From contig OX155951.1 of assembly GCA_944548615.1 (NCBI GenBank), positions 20,906,648 through 20,970,647 of the forward strand: DNA of 64,000 nucleotides. Reading direction: 5' to 3'. This document shows, in pieces, positions 1 through 13,800 of the stretch. Positions within the stretch are counted from its first letter, which is position 1, and every line of letters begins with the position of its first letter. Both the position numbers and the translations under genes were made by a program. This stretch comes from Micropterix aruncella (taxonomy: Eukaryota > Arthropoda > Insecta > Lepidoptera > Micropterigidae). The notes beneath the pieces were generated by a model, which was not told where the DNA came from, searched no databases, and worked only from the letters and a program-made list of their open reading frames with translations.

Positions 1-128
1 ACTATTCATCCATATATCTCATAAATAGGGCTTATCCTTATGCAACACAAAATGCCTTCAATTGAGACGAATTAAGCGAAAAAATAAAAAATTAAACTAT
101 TGATCACTTCGGCAAAGCCGTTTTCTAT

Positions 129-185
129 TCAATGATGTACCATATGAGGCCATATATATATGGCCTCTGATATGGTACATCATTG
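129..185. repeat. short foldback
   Basis: Arms TCAATGATGTACCATAT and its complement flank an inner GAGGCCATATA palindrome; only two extra bases break symmetry. May be a small MITE. Confidence 0.7.
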
Positions 186-2430
186 ACTTTCGGCCATTTA
201 TAGTGTATTACCAGCCTACTGTACTATCTTTTTACTCAATACATCCAGTTTAATTCACGATTGACAGGAGTTTAGCGGTTTTTCAAAAACGCCGACTACG
301 TATCTTACATACGTTTGCTGATTCGCTAAATGTGACAAAAGGAAATCAGGTAATCCTATTTCAATTGATTTTGGGCTTAACTTCATAGCGCGGCTCTACC
401 GCATATTCAAAGGGTCATCCATATTCTGCGTTTTTCTCTATCAAAAAAATACCATTTTTGAGCGCACTTCAGCGACGGTTTGGTACATCGGAGGAATTAA
501 GTCTGTAAGTATGAATTGTAGGAACTTTCACTACTCTAATTTTGTGCTGAATTGTCGTTATCAAAAAATGCTCTATTCGTGAATTATAAGCGAAATACTA
601 AATTAAATGCCATTTTTGTCGGTTATTCGCAATTCCTGAAGTTAGTTCACCTCTGGCAAGGATTCAGCGTCTAAAAATACATATAAAACCTTTGAGAAAA
701 ATACTTTAGATTTTTTTCTTGGAAACGACAAGCATAGATCTCATCATATGCTTGGACTATGAGAACTATGCTTGAATCATAAGAGTGAACCGGACTCTTT
801 ATATCCACCTTAATATACAGACGGTTACAGATGGATATATATAGTGATAAAGAGATACACAGAGTGCTGAATAAGATTACACAGGAATAGTGATGAAGCT
901 GATGAGGCCGTTTTGTAATTTTCCTTGCATATTTATGTGTATATAATGCTCGGATTTGTTTAAACATCAATTCCATAAAGAGTAATATTATGTGGAGTAT
1001 ATGTACTTATAATGTAATTAATTGAAGTACCTACATTTGACGCCTATTTTCTTATTTCACGACAAATGTCTATTTTAGACAACATTTATAAATTTTCTGT
1101 AAATATGCATTACGGTCATATAAATAGTTATAAATGAGAGCATACACCTTCATTTTATTATCTTTATTTCAAAAAGCAAGCAAAATATTGGATTTTAGGA
1201 ATATTTGCTAAGCCATATTTTTAGCTATGAACAGTGACTTTCCAAGAATGTAATAAAAATAATATCGATGGGATAGCCACCGAGATAAGGCAGTGTATTT
1301 TATTGCAATGGCGGCCATCTTGAATGACGTCACAACAGCCATACGCCACATCTGTGACAGTGTCTCCATAGAAATTATTTAACTACATATTTTTACCGAT
1401 TTAATGGCACTAATTGTACCATCTCTTAATTAACTTTGCCAGAGAAAACACAATGCTCACACACTTATTTGAAAATATCTCAAAATGCTTGCTTTTCCGC
1501 GTTTACAAAACGGAAATAACCCCCAATAAGTTGTTTTCTAACAAATCAATTAATAATATAATTCTATTCTGTAACAGACCGTATAAACGCAACCCTTTTT
1601 GGTAAGACTTCGCTGTTTGTCCGTCTATCTTTAACTAAGCCACCATCGTTAAAATGTCGGACTGGCGTGGAATGTGCGTTTTGCGCACATAGCCAAACAT
1701 TAGGGTCACTTTATTTAAAATCCATTACTCTTCATACATTTATTATTATTAAGGAATATTAGGAAGTTAATGACATATTGTAGACACTTTATTTTTTCTG
1801 TTTCTTAAAGCTCTGATCGGCGCCGAACATTGTAAACTATTGACTATGGATCAATCCATGCCGTTGTTTGTCCGTTGGTACTACTGGAGCACATACGAGT
1901 ATACCTACATCCTATGGTGGCATAGGAACATTGCCAGCTGTAAAATGTGGTTCAGCGCGAAGAAAGTTTTCATACATTTCAAACGCTGTAAATGTCAACT
2001 GGCAATATTAATACCGAAAGCAGCATATGAATCAGTATATATTTATCTCTTTCAAGCACCCAAACGCGACATTATGTTAGAAAGAGAACGACACGAAATT
2101 CGTTTGCTAATAAATAGGAAATTATACCTGTACATATTAAAAAATATATAAGACACCGTTCCATGTGAAAACTGAATTAATCTATAATGTCTTTTGTCTT
2201 GATCCATGTATACGTAAAATTCGACTTTCACGAGCCAAGAGAAAACACTCACTCTTTTATTTTATAGGATTGAATATTATTTAACAGGAAGATTCCCACT
2301 GATCACTCTTCTAGTGCCAAAAGTTTTTATTATAATAGACCACTGTAATTACTGGTAAAGATTGTTTTTACTGTCCTTATCATTTTATGTTATATTTCAT
2401 TGTAGTTACCAGTACGCGTTTACCTACAGC
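186..2430. other. AT-rich flank, no feature supported
   Basis: Only short random-looking ORFs without codon bias or known motifs. The region 1290-1380 contains a short less AT-rich patch, but I cannot assign it. Confidence 0.5.
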
Positions 2431-2760
2431 AGTTACCAAGGACTTACCCAGGGGGGAGGAGGAGGGGGGGGGGGGCACGGGGGACGCCCCCCCCTTGTTT
2501 TTTTTTTTTTTAAATAAAATCGAGAAAAATTGAGAATCAGGGAGAATCCGGGACTTATGTGCCTAGTGTCATGCACGTATCCAGGGGGCGGGGGCGGGCG
2601 CCGAAATCCAGCGTATTTTTGTTTCATTGTACGGGCGAATTCAATTTTGGTGGGTACCGCGCCCGTTATTTTAATGAATTCCCCCCCCCCCCCCTCCTCC
2701 CGAAACTGAAATCTGGATACGTGCCTGGCAGTTACAGTCCCGATTTCAGATTGTAGTTAT
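2431..2760. repeat. poly-G/poly-C tracts with short inverted repeat
   Basis: Runs of G (near 2460-2480) and C (near 2490 and 2682-2696) surround an inverted pair: TGCACGTATCCAG (2572-2584) and CTGGATACGTGCC (2713-2725). This looks like a degenerate transposon fragment. The Pro-rich ORFs here are homopolymer translations, not genes. Confidence 0.55.
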
Positions 2761-3039
2761 ATGAATCTACAATTACACAAGTTCAAGGTAGTTTTTTTTC
2801 CTGATATTAAATATGTATCAACTTAGGATTGTAAATTTTATATGTTTGGTATTCTGAGATTATATTTTATATGTTTGGTATTCTGATATTGTACAAGATT
2901 GTTTGTGGTTAACTAATATAGTCCACAGACAGGGCTGTATTTTATTCGTGGAAATTTAGTCTTTATAGACCAATTTTAAATATTAGAGATGTGTTATCTG
3001 TAACTAGACGTATGTAAAATATTTTTGTCAAGATTATAA

Positions 3040-3270
3040 GCGGATTTAAAGCGTGAAATTTGTTACACCCGACATCGCCAAAACATCTTCCAACCGCTTT
3101 TGTCCAAAAAAGACTGGGTAGTTAGAGGTGTCTATTCTGAACAATGGTGGTGTCAACATCGCCCAAATGTCGGGTGCTACAAACTTCCTAGGTTAAATCC
3201 GTTTATAATCTTGTTTATATTTTCAAACAGCCGCGATTGTCTACGATTTCATATGTCTGATATATATATT
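3040..3270. repeat. foldback repeat family F, copy 1
   Basis: Contains ACACCCGACATCGCC and GTCGGGTGCTACAAACTTCC in inverted orientation, followed by CCGCGATTGTCTACGATTTC. Related copies are at 10416-10610, 50430-50680 and 53600-53740. Confidence 0.6.
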
Positions 3271-5869
3271 GTATCGTGTATGGCATGCTTTATAAAAAGA
3301 ATAGCGTGCCTAATGAAGATCCCTGTAGAACACCTATTCTGACAAAAGATCCTGATGGGTGTACCCCGTTAGTGTCTACTTTTAGTAGCCAATGTTAAAA
3401 GTATGATCATCGCACCTATTGTTAATGTCGATCGATCAGATGTTCGCTATTCTCTTGGAGGAGGAAACACAAGCATTCGCCCTACCGCCTAGTGAATAAA
3501 ATTCGTAGTGAATGACTTGCATGTCGTTATGTATACGATTGCTAAAATATTTTTACCAAAACAGGTAAGGTCGAGGCTTTTCTAATGTCCAGCTAGCTAT
3601 AAGGTATATTCACGTGCCAATGAGGATGTGCACCATTTTTTCTCTTGGTAATGAAAACCTCTTAAAGTTGTAACGGGTCTCGTCCGTTTTTCCCCTAATT
3701 TTACAATATTTTCTTATGATTGAATAAAACCGCACTCACATTTAAAGTCGTTTCACTCAAGTCGCGGTTTGACGTTCGCAGTGAATAATCGATGGTTCGA
3801 TTGCTCAGTGCTAAGGTCAGGCGTTCTCTCATTAGTATATTTTGGGTAGTGACGTACGAAGCGTGTGATTGTCATGTATACATTCGCATACGATATATTG
3901 CCAGCTAACGGTATTTTAAGTAACGAACAATTACTTCTCAAATAATTGTATATTTATGTTAAATAAATCGAAGACATCCTTTTAAGTAATCCTAATTTAT
4001 TATTTCATATATTTGAGCAAACTGAGATTTTAATACGAGGGCCCTTCTTCCTTAAAATAAAATAATTGGTCACAGTAAATAGATAGATACATATGAGGGT
4101 GAAATAAGGTCCGTTTCCGGTACCACTAAAATTCTCTTAATTTTATAAATTAAAATACATATTAATAAAACACATTTAATTTTAAGAGAACCGGAAATCA
4201 AATCATATTTTGGCGGGCGTTTGTTGAATTATAGCGGGGATTTATGTTAGAACTACCCTACAAACAGTAAACTGGATCTCTTTCAAGTCGAGCTCTCGTG
4301 CAGAACAGACCCAGGTCCCAAACGTCCATCGGGTCATAATTAGGACAATATAATAGCTTCGGTGAGTCTCCTTTAATAATAGATACAATAAGAATTAGAT
4401 TTCTGCCGTGGAGGAGGTTTGGCTAGGGTGGGAACATCAGGCGACTCGGTCAGGAATTGGTGCGCTTTTCATCCGTCCTGAACCCTGGTTCCCTCCCCAG
4501 CGCTAGAATCTCTGATCTAAGGCGAATTATGTTGGCAGTGACCTCGCCTAAAGCCTGTAAGTCTTTCTTCCCTGCATTTATACGGATTTCGTTTGAAGCA
4601 TCACATCGTCTACCTCGTTCGTTACCAACGAGCTGATACCTTCAACAAGACAGTCACCCATCCTGCGACGGCCAGGTTCCTGCGGTCCTCGCTTCTCGAT
4701 CATCTCTCTGGAATACTACCGCCAAACTACGATTGTTTCTATTGTCGTACAAAAGACATACCTGATTGGTCGACATTGCCGCACACGCAACACCTTCAGC
4801 AGCGGCGCGAATATTTGAACCGTTCGCCCCGCCCTGATCAAGAGGATAGTGATTTCCTACCTTTATAACATCGTATTGATATGTAGTGATTTTCCCTCCC
4901 AAAGTAATTGCTGATAAGGCAAGATAAAAACCAGACCGGCTGACCCTGCGAAAAGTTGTATATCGGTGCATTAAATAATACTCCCTATAGGGAATAAAAC
5001 TCGAATATTGCAGATACATGCTAAGCATGATTTTATCAGTGTGTTTAACAATCTTATTTTATTATTGTTTAAACCTAAATTTAATTGTAACCATTTTTAT
5101 TCAATTTTATTTTATTGAATTTCTAATTGTATTATTGTATTTTATGTTTTCTATTTCTTTGACTATTACCAATTAATTCTAAAGATCCTCGGCGAACCTA
5201 TCGCACTTATTTTATTGTAGAATAAAGTCTTGATAAACTACAGGTGCATTTAATTGTTTTTAGCTTTACAGCTTTGATACGCGACACGAAATATTACTTT
5301 TATTAGGAAATATTTAATATAAACTCAGTAACTGTAACAGTAACTGTTAAAAGTATAATTGGAAGATTTTAATTAATATATATGTAAATAATGACACTCT
5401 ACAGAATCTCTTAGAATTAAAACATTTTAAACGCTCCGAGGTTTCGTGCATCGGTGCCGTTAAGTCATCGAACACCTGTTGGATTTCCCTGTTCTTGCGC
5501 CAGCCTACCGAGTAGTATCGAGTCGGAAGCAAACGTTACGTTTGGTTTGATTTAGCTTACGAATCATTCGTGAGTCTGTTGCTTTTTTTTGATCGTAAAG
5601 ATTTTCCTAAGTGGGGGTAAGACGGCATCTACACTGAATTAACTGTTTATTTACAACAGAAATATTCTACGATTAGAAACCTTTCTTTACAAATTACAAC
5701 ATAACCTAACAGCGAAACCATATATTCGTATCAACATGCTTTTCTACTAAGAATTGAAAATATCGCAATACGTTAAATATCGCAAAACATTGATCGTTTG
5801 GACTGTTGCAAAGAAACGGTCGTGTAGATTTAGTACGAATAATGTGTATTACTTTGTGAAGGCCAATCC
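3271..5869. other. intergenic, no gene supported
   Basis: AT-rich apart from a moderately GC-rich block at about 4270-5030. An imperfect inverted pair near 4118-4196 (CCGGTACC with AAAATTCTCTT and its complement) is visible. The block may be an old retroelement piece but has no recognisable motif. Confidence 0.4.
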
Positions 5870-6420
5870 AATCTCCGGGTTACTTCCCATACGGCAGCCT
5901 CCCCGAAGAGGAATACCCTGGAAGAGCCGGAGTGAACTCTGCATGCTTCTGTATCGTTTTGTTCATTGACAGTTAAGATCTAGCGTGTGCCCGGGGACCA
6001 CCTCGAACGACCCTGGACGGCTGGGCCCTGGCATGTTCGCCAGCCGTTGCTCAACCGGCACCGGGGGAATCTGTAGATGTTGACCTAGCGTCCCTACCGT
6101 TAAAAATGATCTGTTGGCTACCCAAACCCGAGTGATATAGACGGGCAAAGGGCGCCTGGGATCCGCGATAAATTCGAATATGACTGATTTCGAACTTCAG
6201 GTACAGGCCGCGCAATTGACTTGGATTCCGTGGCCAGACTGAAGGATGGAGAAATTCGTATAAATCTGGTAGCCAGGGCGCGAGGATGCCTAACTGAGTG
6301 ACTTATCCCAGTGCCTCGCGGTCGAGTTTGGCCTCTGGCCGCCATGTGGCAGAGCGTGACTGTGGATTATCTTTGTATCTTTGCGTTCACTGGAAGCAAT
6401 TGACACCTCGACTGTGTCGC
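5870..6420. other. GC-rich unassigned block
   Basis: Base composition differs sharply from the AT-rich surroundings and short ORFs occur on the minus strand (for instance VWVANRSFLTVGTLGQHLQ). It resembles a decayed retroelement, but no catalytic motif can be seen. Confidence 0.35.
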
Positions 6421-6762
6421 TAAGCAACCGGTCTGGACGGAATACCGCCATTTTTCAACGATCAATGCACGCCTGAAATCATACCGTCGTTGAAACCATA
6501 CCGCATATTTTCAACAAATCTCCGCGCACAAGTATTTTTCCCGATAAATGAAAAATAGCACATTTTACACCAGATCTATAACTCTAAAGATAAGATCGAC
6601 ATAACAATCTATCGTCCGATATCAAAATCGCACCCATAACTGGATAGTAATAAGGCTAGAACCATACTTGTCAAATTAAACGTTCTGGTCTCACATCTTG
6701 TAATTTATTAGTAAATATTAGCTGATTTTCCATCCGTTACTATGATAAGACTATTGTTTTTA

Positions 6763-6965
6763 TTAGGAAAATAAAACAAAAAACCGTAGCAAGAAAAATA
6801 TACTCGAATGCTGCTCTATGTATTCCTTTAGTGACTCTGTGTTCAATTTAATAAGCATTGACTCAAGTCAATGCCTAATAAATTGAACACAGTCACTAAA
6901 CGCAATGCATAGCGCAGCATTCGAGTATATTTTTTTGCTACGGTTCTTTGTTTTATTTTCCTAAA
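6763..6965. mobile_element. foldback MITE
   Basis: Nearly the whole element is one inverted repeat: ends TTAGGAAAATAAAAC and its complement, centre at GCATTGACTCAAGTCAATGC (6855-6874). A few mismatches near 6815-6825 and 6895-6910 mark age. Non-coding, about 200 bp. Confidence 0.8.
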
Positions 6966-8204
6966 TAAAGTACAGCCTGTCGCTTAATTAAGTTTTATTA
7001 AGTATTAAAATAGCTGATATAAATATAGATAAAATCAGGAATTTTTGTCCCAATAAGACTTTAATCCGGATCTGGTCCAATGACCTTGTTATCAGTATGC
7101 GATAAGAAGGATTAATGTTTGTTTATTTTATCTTCATTGTCACTACATTCGAGTATAAAGTGGGGAGTGAACGTAGCAATCAACTGGTAAAATTGACTAT
7201 TTTTTACGTGTAGTTTTATTAATGAATATCTATTATTTGATATCGTCGACTTTAAGTTTGGATTTTGGTAACTCTTCGCTGATTTTGTATTCAATCGAAC
7301 AGATTAAATTTCAGTAACGAGCTAATTAATAATGGAGCCAATGTCCGATAGCTACCGCAATAGTTTTTATATCCTAAGATAAGTTGTGAAGCGAAAAATA
7401 TCTGTTGGTGTATTTTTAGAAATGATTCTTCTTATTGCTAATTATATTGAATATAAATATGGGATCACAATGTCTAAAATATATAAATATTATGTGATAA
7501 TCAAAGAACCCTTTTCGCGTTGATTACTTAACCATCAGTAAATCATAGACCTTATTCGCATTCTCGCTTGCTTTTTTTCTTGCTTATTTAGAAAAATTTT
7601 CAATTCTTCATTATGTACAAGCTATTGCACAAATAATACTTAATGAACGATATAGACACTTCCTTGAGTTTTCATTCAACTTGTTTACGCGTAATCACGA
7701 ATTACAAATATTGCAAACTCTTCCGCACTTTTATCAACAGAAATAACCCAATATATGCATGTATGCCAGTTCTACAAATTAAATTCGGATTTACATTACA
7801 TTACCCTAAGATTGTTATACAATGCAATCCAATTCCATTTTTAAAGTTTTAAAATTGGCAATTCCATTTTTAAAATTTACTAACTTATCAAATGACATTT
7901 TAGCAAAGCTTTGAGTGATATAGAAATAAAATTGTCTGTAAACAAATACATTTTATATTTACAAAAATATTTTAGATTTACAAATATACTTTCTATTATA
8001 TATACAAGAAAAAAAACTTATATTACACTTAAAAAAAACCAATTATAACACAGAAAAAAACAAAACTTTAATAAATTAATAAGAATATCTGTATCTGAAA
8101 AAAAACATTTTACATATATATTCATTAAGGAAAATATACATATTTATATATATATTTATTAAGGAAAATATACAGCGCACATATTACAGAGCACATAAAC
8201 ATAT
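6966..8204. other. AT-rich intergenic, no feature supported
   Basis: Poly-A/T tracts and short ORFs only. Confidence 0.5.
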
Positions 8205-8440
8205 GATGCTTGATGATGTTTGATGATGATTTATTGATGATGATTGATTGATTATGATTGATGATGATTGATTAATGGTGATAATCGATTGATTGATTAT
8301 TGATGATTGATTGTTGATTGATTGATGATTGATGATTGATGATTGATGATTGATGATTGATTGATTGATAGTTGATGATTGAAGATTGATGATTGATTGA
8401 TTGATTTACCGATCGATCAATCAATCAATCACTCAATTTA
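8205..8440. repeat. imperfect GATT/GAT simple repeat
   Basis: About 230 bp made of GATGATTGATT variants, ending with the complementary form AATCAATCAATCA near 8420, so the tail can fold back on the array. Confidence 0.9.
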
Positions 8441-10415
8441 CCCGCTCTGCATATTGTATATTCAATGACAATCGTACTTAAAGAGTAAACTCCAGTCGCG
8501 CGTCGGAGCTGACGCGCACATTTTTTTCTTCTTTCATTTAAGGGCAGACTATATCTTTCTTTCGAAAATGGATTCATGCTTCGATTAGTTTGAAAACATG
8601 CCATAAGATGACTAACGTATCTCATTTACGAGTACACCAAAAAAATACAATAATCTTTCTTCCCAGTAACCCTTCAATAACCTACAATTCCTTAAACGAG
8701 GAGCGTATCTACATGTATTGGTAAAGATGGATTTTTAAATAAAATAATAATATAATAAATGAACAGTAATATTTTAATAGCTGCTTTAAGCTGGCGATGC
8801 AGAAGATGCCAACCGCTGTCCTTTCGTCAGCAGGCGCCTTTATATATTTAATTACGAAAACAAGCATCGCATTCTAATATCACGAGTGAGTTCATTGCTC
8901 ATCGCTATTACAGTCTTGTTTGGGTCGCTGTTACAGTCCATTATTAACTGAGTGAGTCTATTACTTGACACACATTTCTATTTATATTAATATCAACTTA
9001 TTTTACAACTGCGACTCTCGACCGTCAAATTAACTTATCAAATAGACTTACCAAATTATCAATAAGTGAAAGGCAATATCAATAAGGCAATATCAATATC
9101 AATAAGTGAAAGGCAAACCTGTCATAGTAGACTATTAGATACCCGAAGTAATTGATATTATATATTGTGTATCTACACATTCTTCTCTGGGATGTTTCCT
9201 TTAGTACCTAACAAAACCTGGGTACCAAATGTCTTTCGTCGAAACGTCGTGTTCCTCAATTTTCATAATATTTATATTTTCAATTGAAATAACTTATATT
9301 TTTTTATTATAATATAAATAAATGAATTTTATAGTAAACTAACAAATAAAACTCAGAAAATACATTCAGTTGATTTTTATATATTTTATTATAAAACGAT
9401 CCAAAAATACTAAATTAAATTGAAAGTTTTTCTAAATGTATTTTTCTACATACATAAATAACAACAATATTATAATTTCTCGACCTAACTTTGAGAATTG
9501 CACTTGGATAACGTACCTAACTAATAGGAAATGTTCAATCTTAGCTGTTTCACAAATTTTCGTGACACTCATATTTACACAATTTTATTCTCAATTCGCA
9601 ATATCTTATCTCCAGCTACTGGATAATAGAAAGGGCAATGCAGTAGCAGTTCAAAAATGTAACACTTTCAAAAGTGCTCGGGTGTGAGATTATAAGGGAT
9701 ATACATTTAATTATATACAAATATACACAGAATATACAGTGTAGGTACACTAAAACGTAAAAAATTATTTAAAAAATTACACGAGTGGAAGTTATATTAT
9801 GGAATTAGATGTTTAATATAGGTCTATATAACTCAAAAATCCCCAATTTTAGTCCATTTTAAATCTCTTCGACTTAGGTCGTCACCGATTTTCCTTGGGG
9901 GATAAACTATCCGTAGTAGGTATACTTATATGTCGTCGATCTATATGTGAGTCTTTCTAAAAATTTGGGCATGAAAAAACTTAATAACTTCGTTTTAGAG
10001 ATGTTTTATTTTATTTCGTAAATGGGACAAAAATGAAACAAAATATATTATTTTACTGTACTAGCGATTAAACCTGTCAGTGTTAAGAATAAGAATAAGA
10101 ATAAAAATAAGAAGAGACTTCCTAAAAGTGTTAAGGTTTGCGATGAATTACTCCTAAGTACGTAAGAGGTATCATCGGATATAATCATCGACTCATGCCT
10201 ACGATTTACGAGATGCCACTGCAATGAGAAACACAAGGAAACTAAGCAATTTAAGCCATCCGTACATGGACAAAACTATCGGGAACGTGATTTTACACCA
10301 ATAACAATACTAAACGGAAATTCGTTTTTTTTGGCGCTTACGAGGTCTCACATATACCATAGATTCATAGAACGACGATGTGACAGGCGAAATTCTTTAT
10401 TTAACCAAATTTAAT
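8441..10415. other. AT-rich intergenic, no gene supported
   Basis: Holds a small direct repeat (AATAAGTGAAAGGCAA near 9062 and 9100) and an AAGAAT-type run near 10086-10112. No coding signature. Confidence 0.45.
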
Positions 10416-10610
10416 GTATTTTGAAATCGAAGACTATCGCGGATGTTTGACACATTTCTAAAATTTTGTAGCTTCCGACTTTTCGGCGATGTTGCAACCG
10501 CCGTTGTCCAAGGTAGACAATATACCCTGGACAACGGCGGTTGCAACATCGCCGACACATCGGGTACTATAACATTCTAGCGGTAAATTCGTTTTTAAAC
10601 TCTTTTAATG
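10416..10610. repeat. foldback repeat family F, copy 2
   Basis: Perfect 27-bp arms at 10484-10510 and 10528-10554 (starting CGGCGATGTTGCAACC) with a 17-nt spacer. The flank CGAAGACTATCGCGGATGTT is shared with the other copies in inverted orientation. It lies about 170 bp upstream of the gene A start. Confidence 0.8.
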
Positions 10611-10780
10611 TATTTTATTTCAAAGCGAAGTTGTAATTTTGGAAATTAACCCCTGCAGCCATTACTGTTATATTAGTATAACATAATTTCATAACCTAAT
10701 TTTAAAATAATGCTTGTGCTTACTAAACAGTATACTAACGCCATCTTCCAGACATTCCGAATACTAACCTGTCTATTAAA

Positions 10781-10805
10781 ATGACGGAATCATATTTATT
10801 GCACG
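10781..10805 (+). CDS. gene A exon 1 (start codon)
   Basis: ATG in context AAAATGA, 8 codons plus 1 nt, donor GTAAGT. An additional upstream coding exon is possible but none is seen. Confidence 0.65.
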
Positions 10806-13800
10806 GTAAGTTAAGAAGCTCTTATTTTTTATTTAGTTATTGAAATACGACTTAATATATTTCCCTCTGTTTCAGTAAATGAATATGCAAAATACGGCAC
10901 CTACGGAATTATGAATGAAGAGGAAAGCACCAAACAGAGAAAAAATGGATGGTAAAAATAGATTTTAGAGTTTTTTTATTATTTGTTATATTTGTATATG
11001 AATTTATTGCGACCTATTTTTTTAAAACATTACTTTTATATCTGTAAATACTTAGTTTATTTTATTGACAGTTCATAAAATAAAATAGATTAAATTACGT
11101 AGATTTAAAATTATCCTACATTCTATGTGAGTATATTCCGAAAAAGATTAATGCTAGCAATACAGCATTTGATTACTTAGGGAATACAACAATAAAATCA
11201 TTGTATGTGTGTTCTTTATTATAAATTATTCTTTGTTCTAACAGGAGCTGGAAATCATGTTGTTTAAGAGACACCAACAATAAACAACTATTGATGAGTG
11301 CGTCCCAAATCATGCGCGGCCCACCATTAGCTCAAACATTCTCAATTATTTTAATATGTAAGTATATCCACCATCATATAGTTGAGGAGCTGGCGAACAC
11401 ATTAGATAAAATTTTACAGGGATGTCGATAAACTAAAAGATCCGTGTGGGGATTTTTTTAATGTAGATACTTCCGCAATACAAAATTGATAACCAAGCCT
11501 ACTTTAATTTTGTGATTACTAATAATACGGGACCTACATTTAAAACCAATTTAGACAAATCCAACTTTGAATAAGAACATTAATTTTACCCCTTTTAGAA
11601 TGAAACTCATTTTGAAATGTTGGAGTTTGAATTAAATTCAATAATGTATGTGCTGGCAAAATTAAAAATGAGTTATTATATTATTGATGTTATTAATACT
11701 TTACAAGGCTTTAAAAACATTATGTTGCGACCTGATAATAGCTGATCGAAGATTGAAGATTCAGGAGATATTAGAGATTCTGCAGAAAACTGCAGAAAAA
11801 TGAGCGTTTACAACATATTATCGCCAACGAATTGGGGTTTTCTACGAATTATCGCCAACGAATTGGGTATCTGTGAAATTGGTGCCGAGGCTTCTGACTA
11901 TCGAACTAAGTATTGCGATTTTAAGACAGTGATAATCCCTTTATAAAACGAATCCTTCAGAGTTTGTGAACATGTGTGTTACTATGGATGAAACCTGGGC
12001 TCACCGCAGTATTCTAGAGACCAAACAACCATCTAAACAATGGAAAGACACCGTTCTCCACCCCAAAGGAGGCTGAGATCAACCAACAAGGTTATGGGTT
12101 TCGTGTTTTGGGTGAATATTACCTAGAATAAACTCTGAATATTACGTTGGCCTCCTATGCCGCTTGCGGGAAGAAATAAAGAGTAAAATACCGGCCAAAA
12201 TCAGTATTGTACAATCAGGATAATGCCAGTATTAGCATAATATTGGCAAAAAAACATGAAATTCTTCAATATGGCTTTCAATTACTGTCGCATCCTCCAT
12301 ATTCAATTAATTTGGCTCCATCAGACTTTCATCTATTTTTGAATCTACAGGAATACTTAGGCGGACAAATATTTTTATCAAATGATGGGGTGGAATCTGC
12401 TGTCTAAACCTATTTTGAGAGATTCGATGAATCATTTTTTAAAAGTGGTATTAGGATGTTGGAATCAAGGTGGAAGAAATGTGTTGAAGTCGAGTGTGAC
12501 TACGTTGAGAAGTAAAAATATTTGTTAAAACAAAATTGTTTCCTTTCTTGGTTAGGCCGCGAACTCTCCAATCCACCTTGGTACATTGCATTTTTTTAAC
12601 AAGCAAAAAAATCCTGGAGAAACTTGATGACGGCCCTTAAAGTTTTATTATCATAAATAAAGACCTGACGAAGGCACACGATGACATTACAAACTTTACT
12701 ACTAACGAATATAAACTTTTACAACATTATTAGATGGTATTTTGAACGTCTTTTATTATTTTGAAATAATTTTGACATTTGTTTCAGTATTGATATGTTG
12801 GGGAATAGCCTTCACACTTTTGGGCACAACAGCAGCACCCAGCGGCCAGCTGTTCAGCTTAATCCTTCTAGTCACAGTAGCATATTTCGTCGGATGGCTA
12901 TTTTTAACTATCACATCGCTACCAGCATTGATCGGAATGCTGCTAACGGGGATAGCATGGCAAAACCTTGGATTGATTCAAATTGAACGGGATTACATGC
13001 GATTAACATCGGATTTACGGTGAGATTATAAACGGTATTTCTCAGTACTTATAAATATGGATTGTTCCTACCTATAAATGGAGCACTCATAAAGGTTTGA
13101 GAAACAATATAAAGTGATTGATATCAGCATTGAGGTCAACTGAGGTAAATGCGTCGTAGTTTTTGTAACAAAAAGTTTTTAAGTGATTTGACACTTACAT
13201 AGTTAAATATTCTGATAATAGCGTGTGTATTGTAGGACTCATTTTATTGTACACAAAAATTATTATATACTCTAAAACTATGTTTTTGTGAAATCTAAGA
13301 ATTTTGACGTTTTTAACAATATTGGGGCAAATATGTCATGGTTACACAATTTTGTGGAATATCATTCAAACAAGCACAAAAGCCATTTAAGAAGTGCCGA
13401 ATATAGCTTTAAGCTGTTTAAAAGTCATATAAAGGCGTTCAGATCAGTGCCGGATTAGCCACGTAGCAAGAGTAGCAAATGCTACGGGCCCCGCGCATTT
13501 GGGGGCCCCGCGCACCCACGCCTGCCTGAGCATAAAATTATCGCTGCAGCCTGCAACAGGCCAATGGGAAAACGTTGGTATCAAAATCTAGAGCGATTCT
13601 TTAAAAAATTATCACCTTTCTAAAAGTGAGCGCTGGCCACACGACAAATTATGTATCGCACCACAAACACACCAAATGAATGTGTAAGACAGGGAATGTA
13701 TTGTGCGTAATTATTTATTTCCTTAATTCGTGCTTGTAGGCCACTGTATTTTTCGCTCATATTGCTGGCGTTGTCCTAACTTTGCCCACGACAATCAATG

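Noticed and set aside
2433..2756. Proline-rich ORFs on both strands
   Set aside because: Produced by homopolymer C/G tracts.
4593..5028. Opposed ORFs of 91 and 124 codons
   Set aside because: They overlap antisense, have no known motif and no splice context; not supported as a gene.
5870..6420. tRNA-derived SINE
   Set aside because: I looked for A-box and B-box promoter words and a cloverleaf but could not find a convincing set.
8205..8440. Possible CRISPR-like or satellite array
   Set aside because: Units are 4-11 bp with no unique spacers; it is a simple repeat in a eukaryotic genome.
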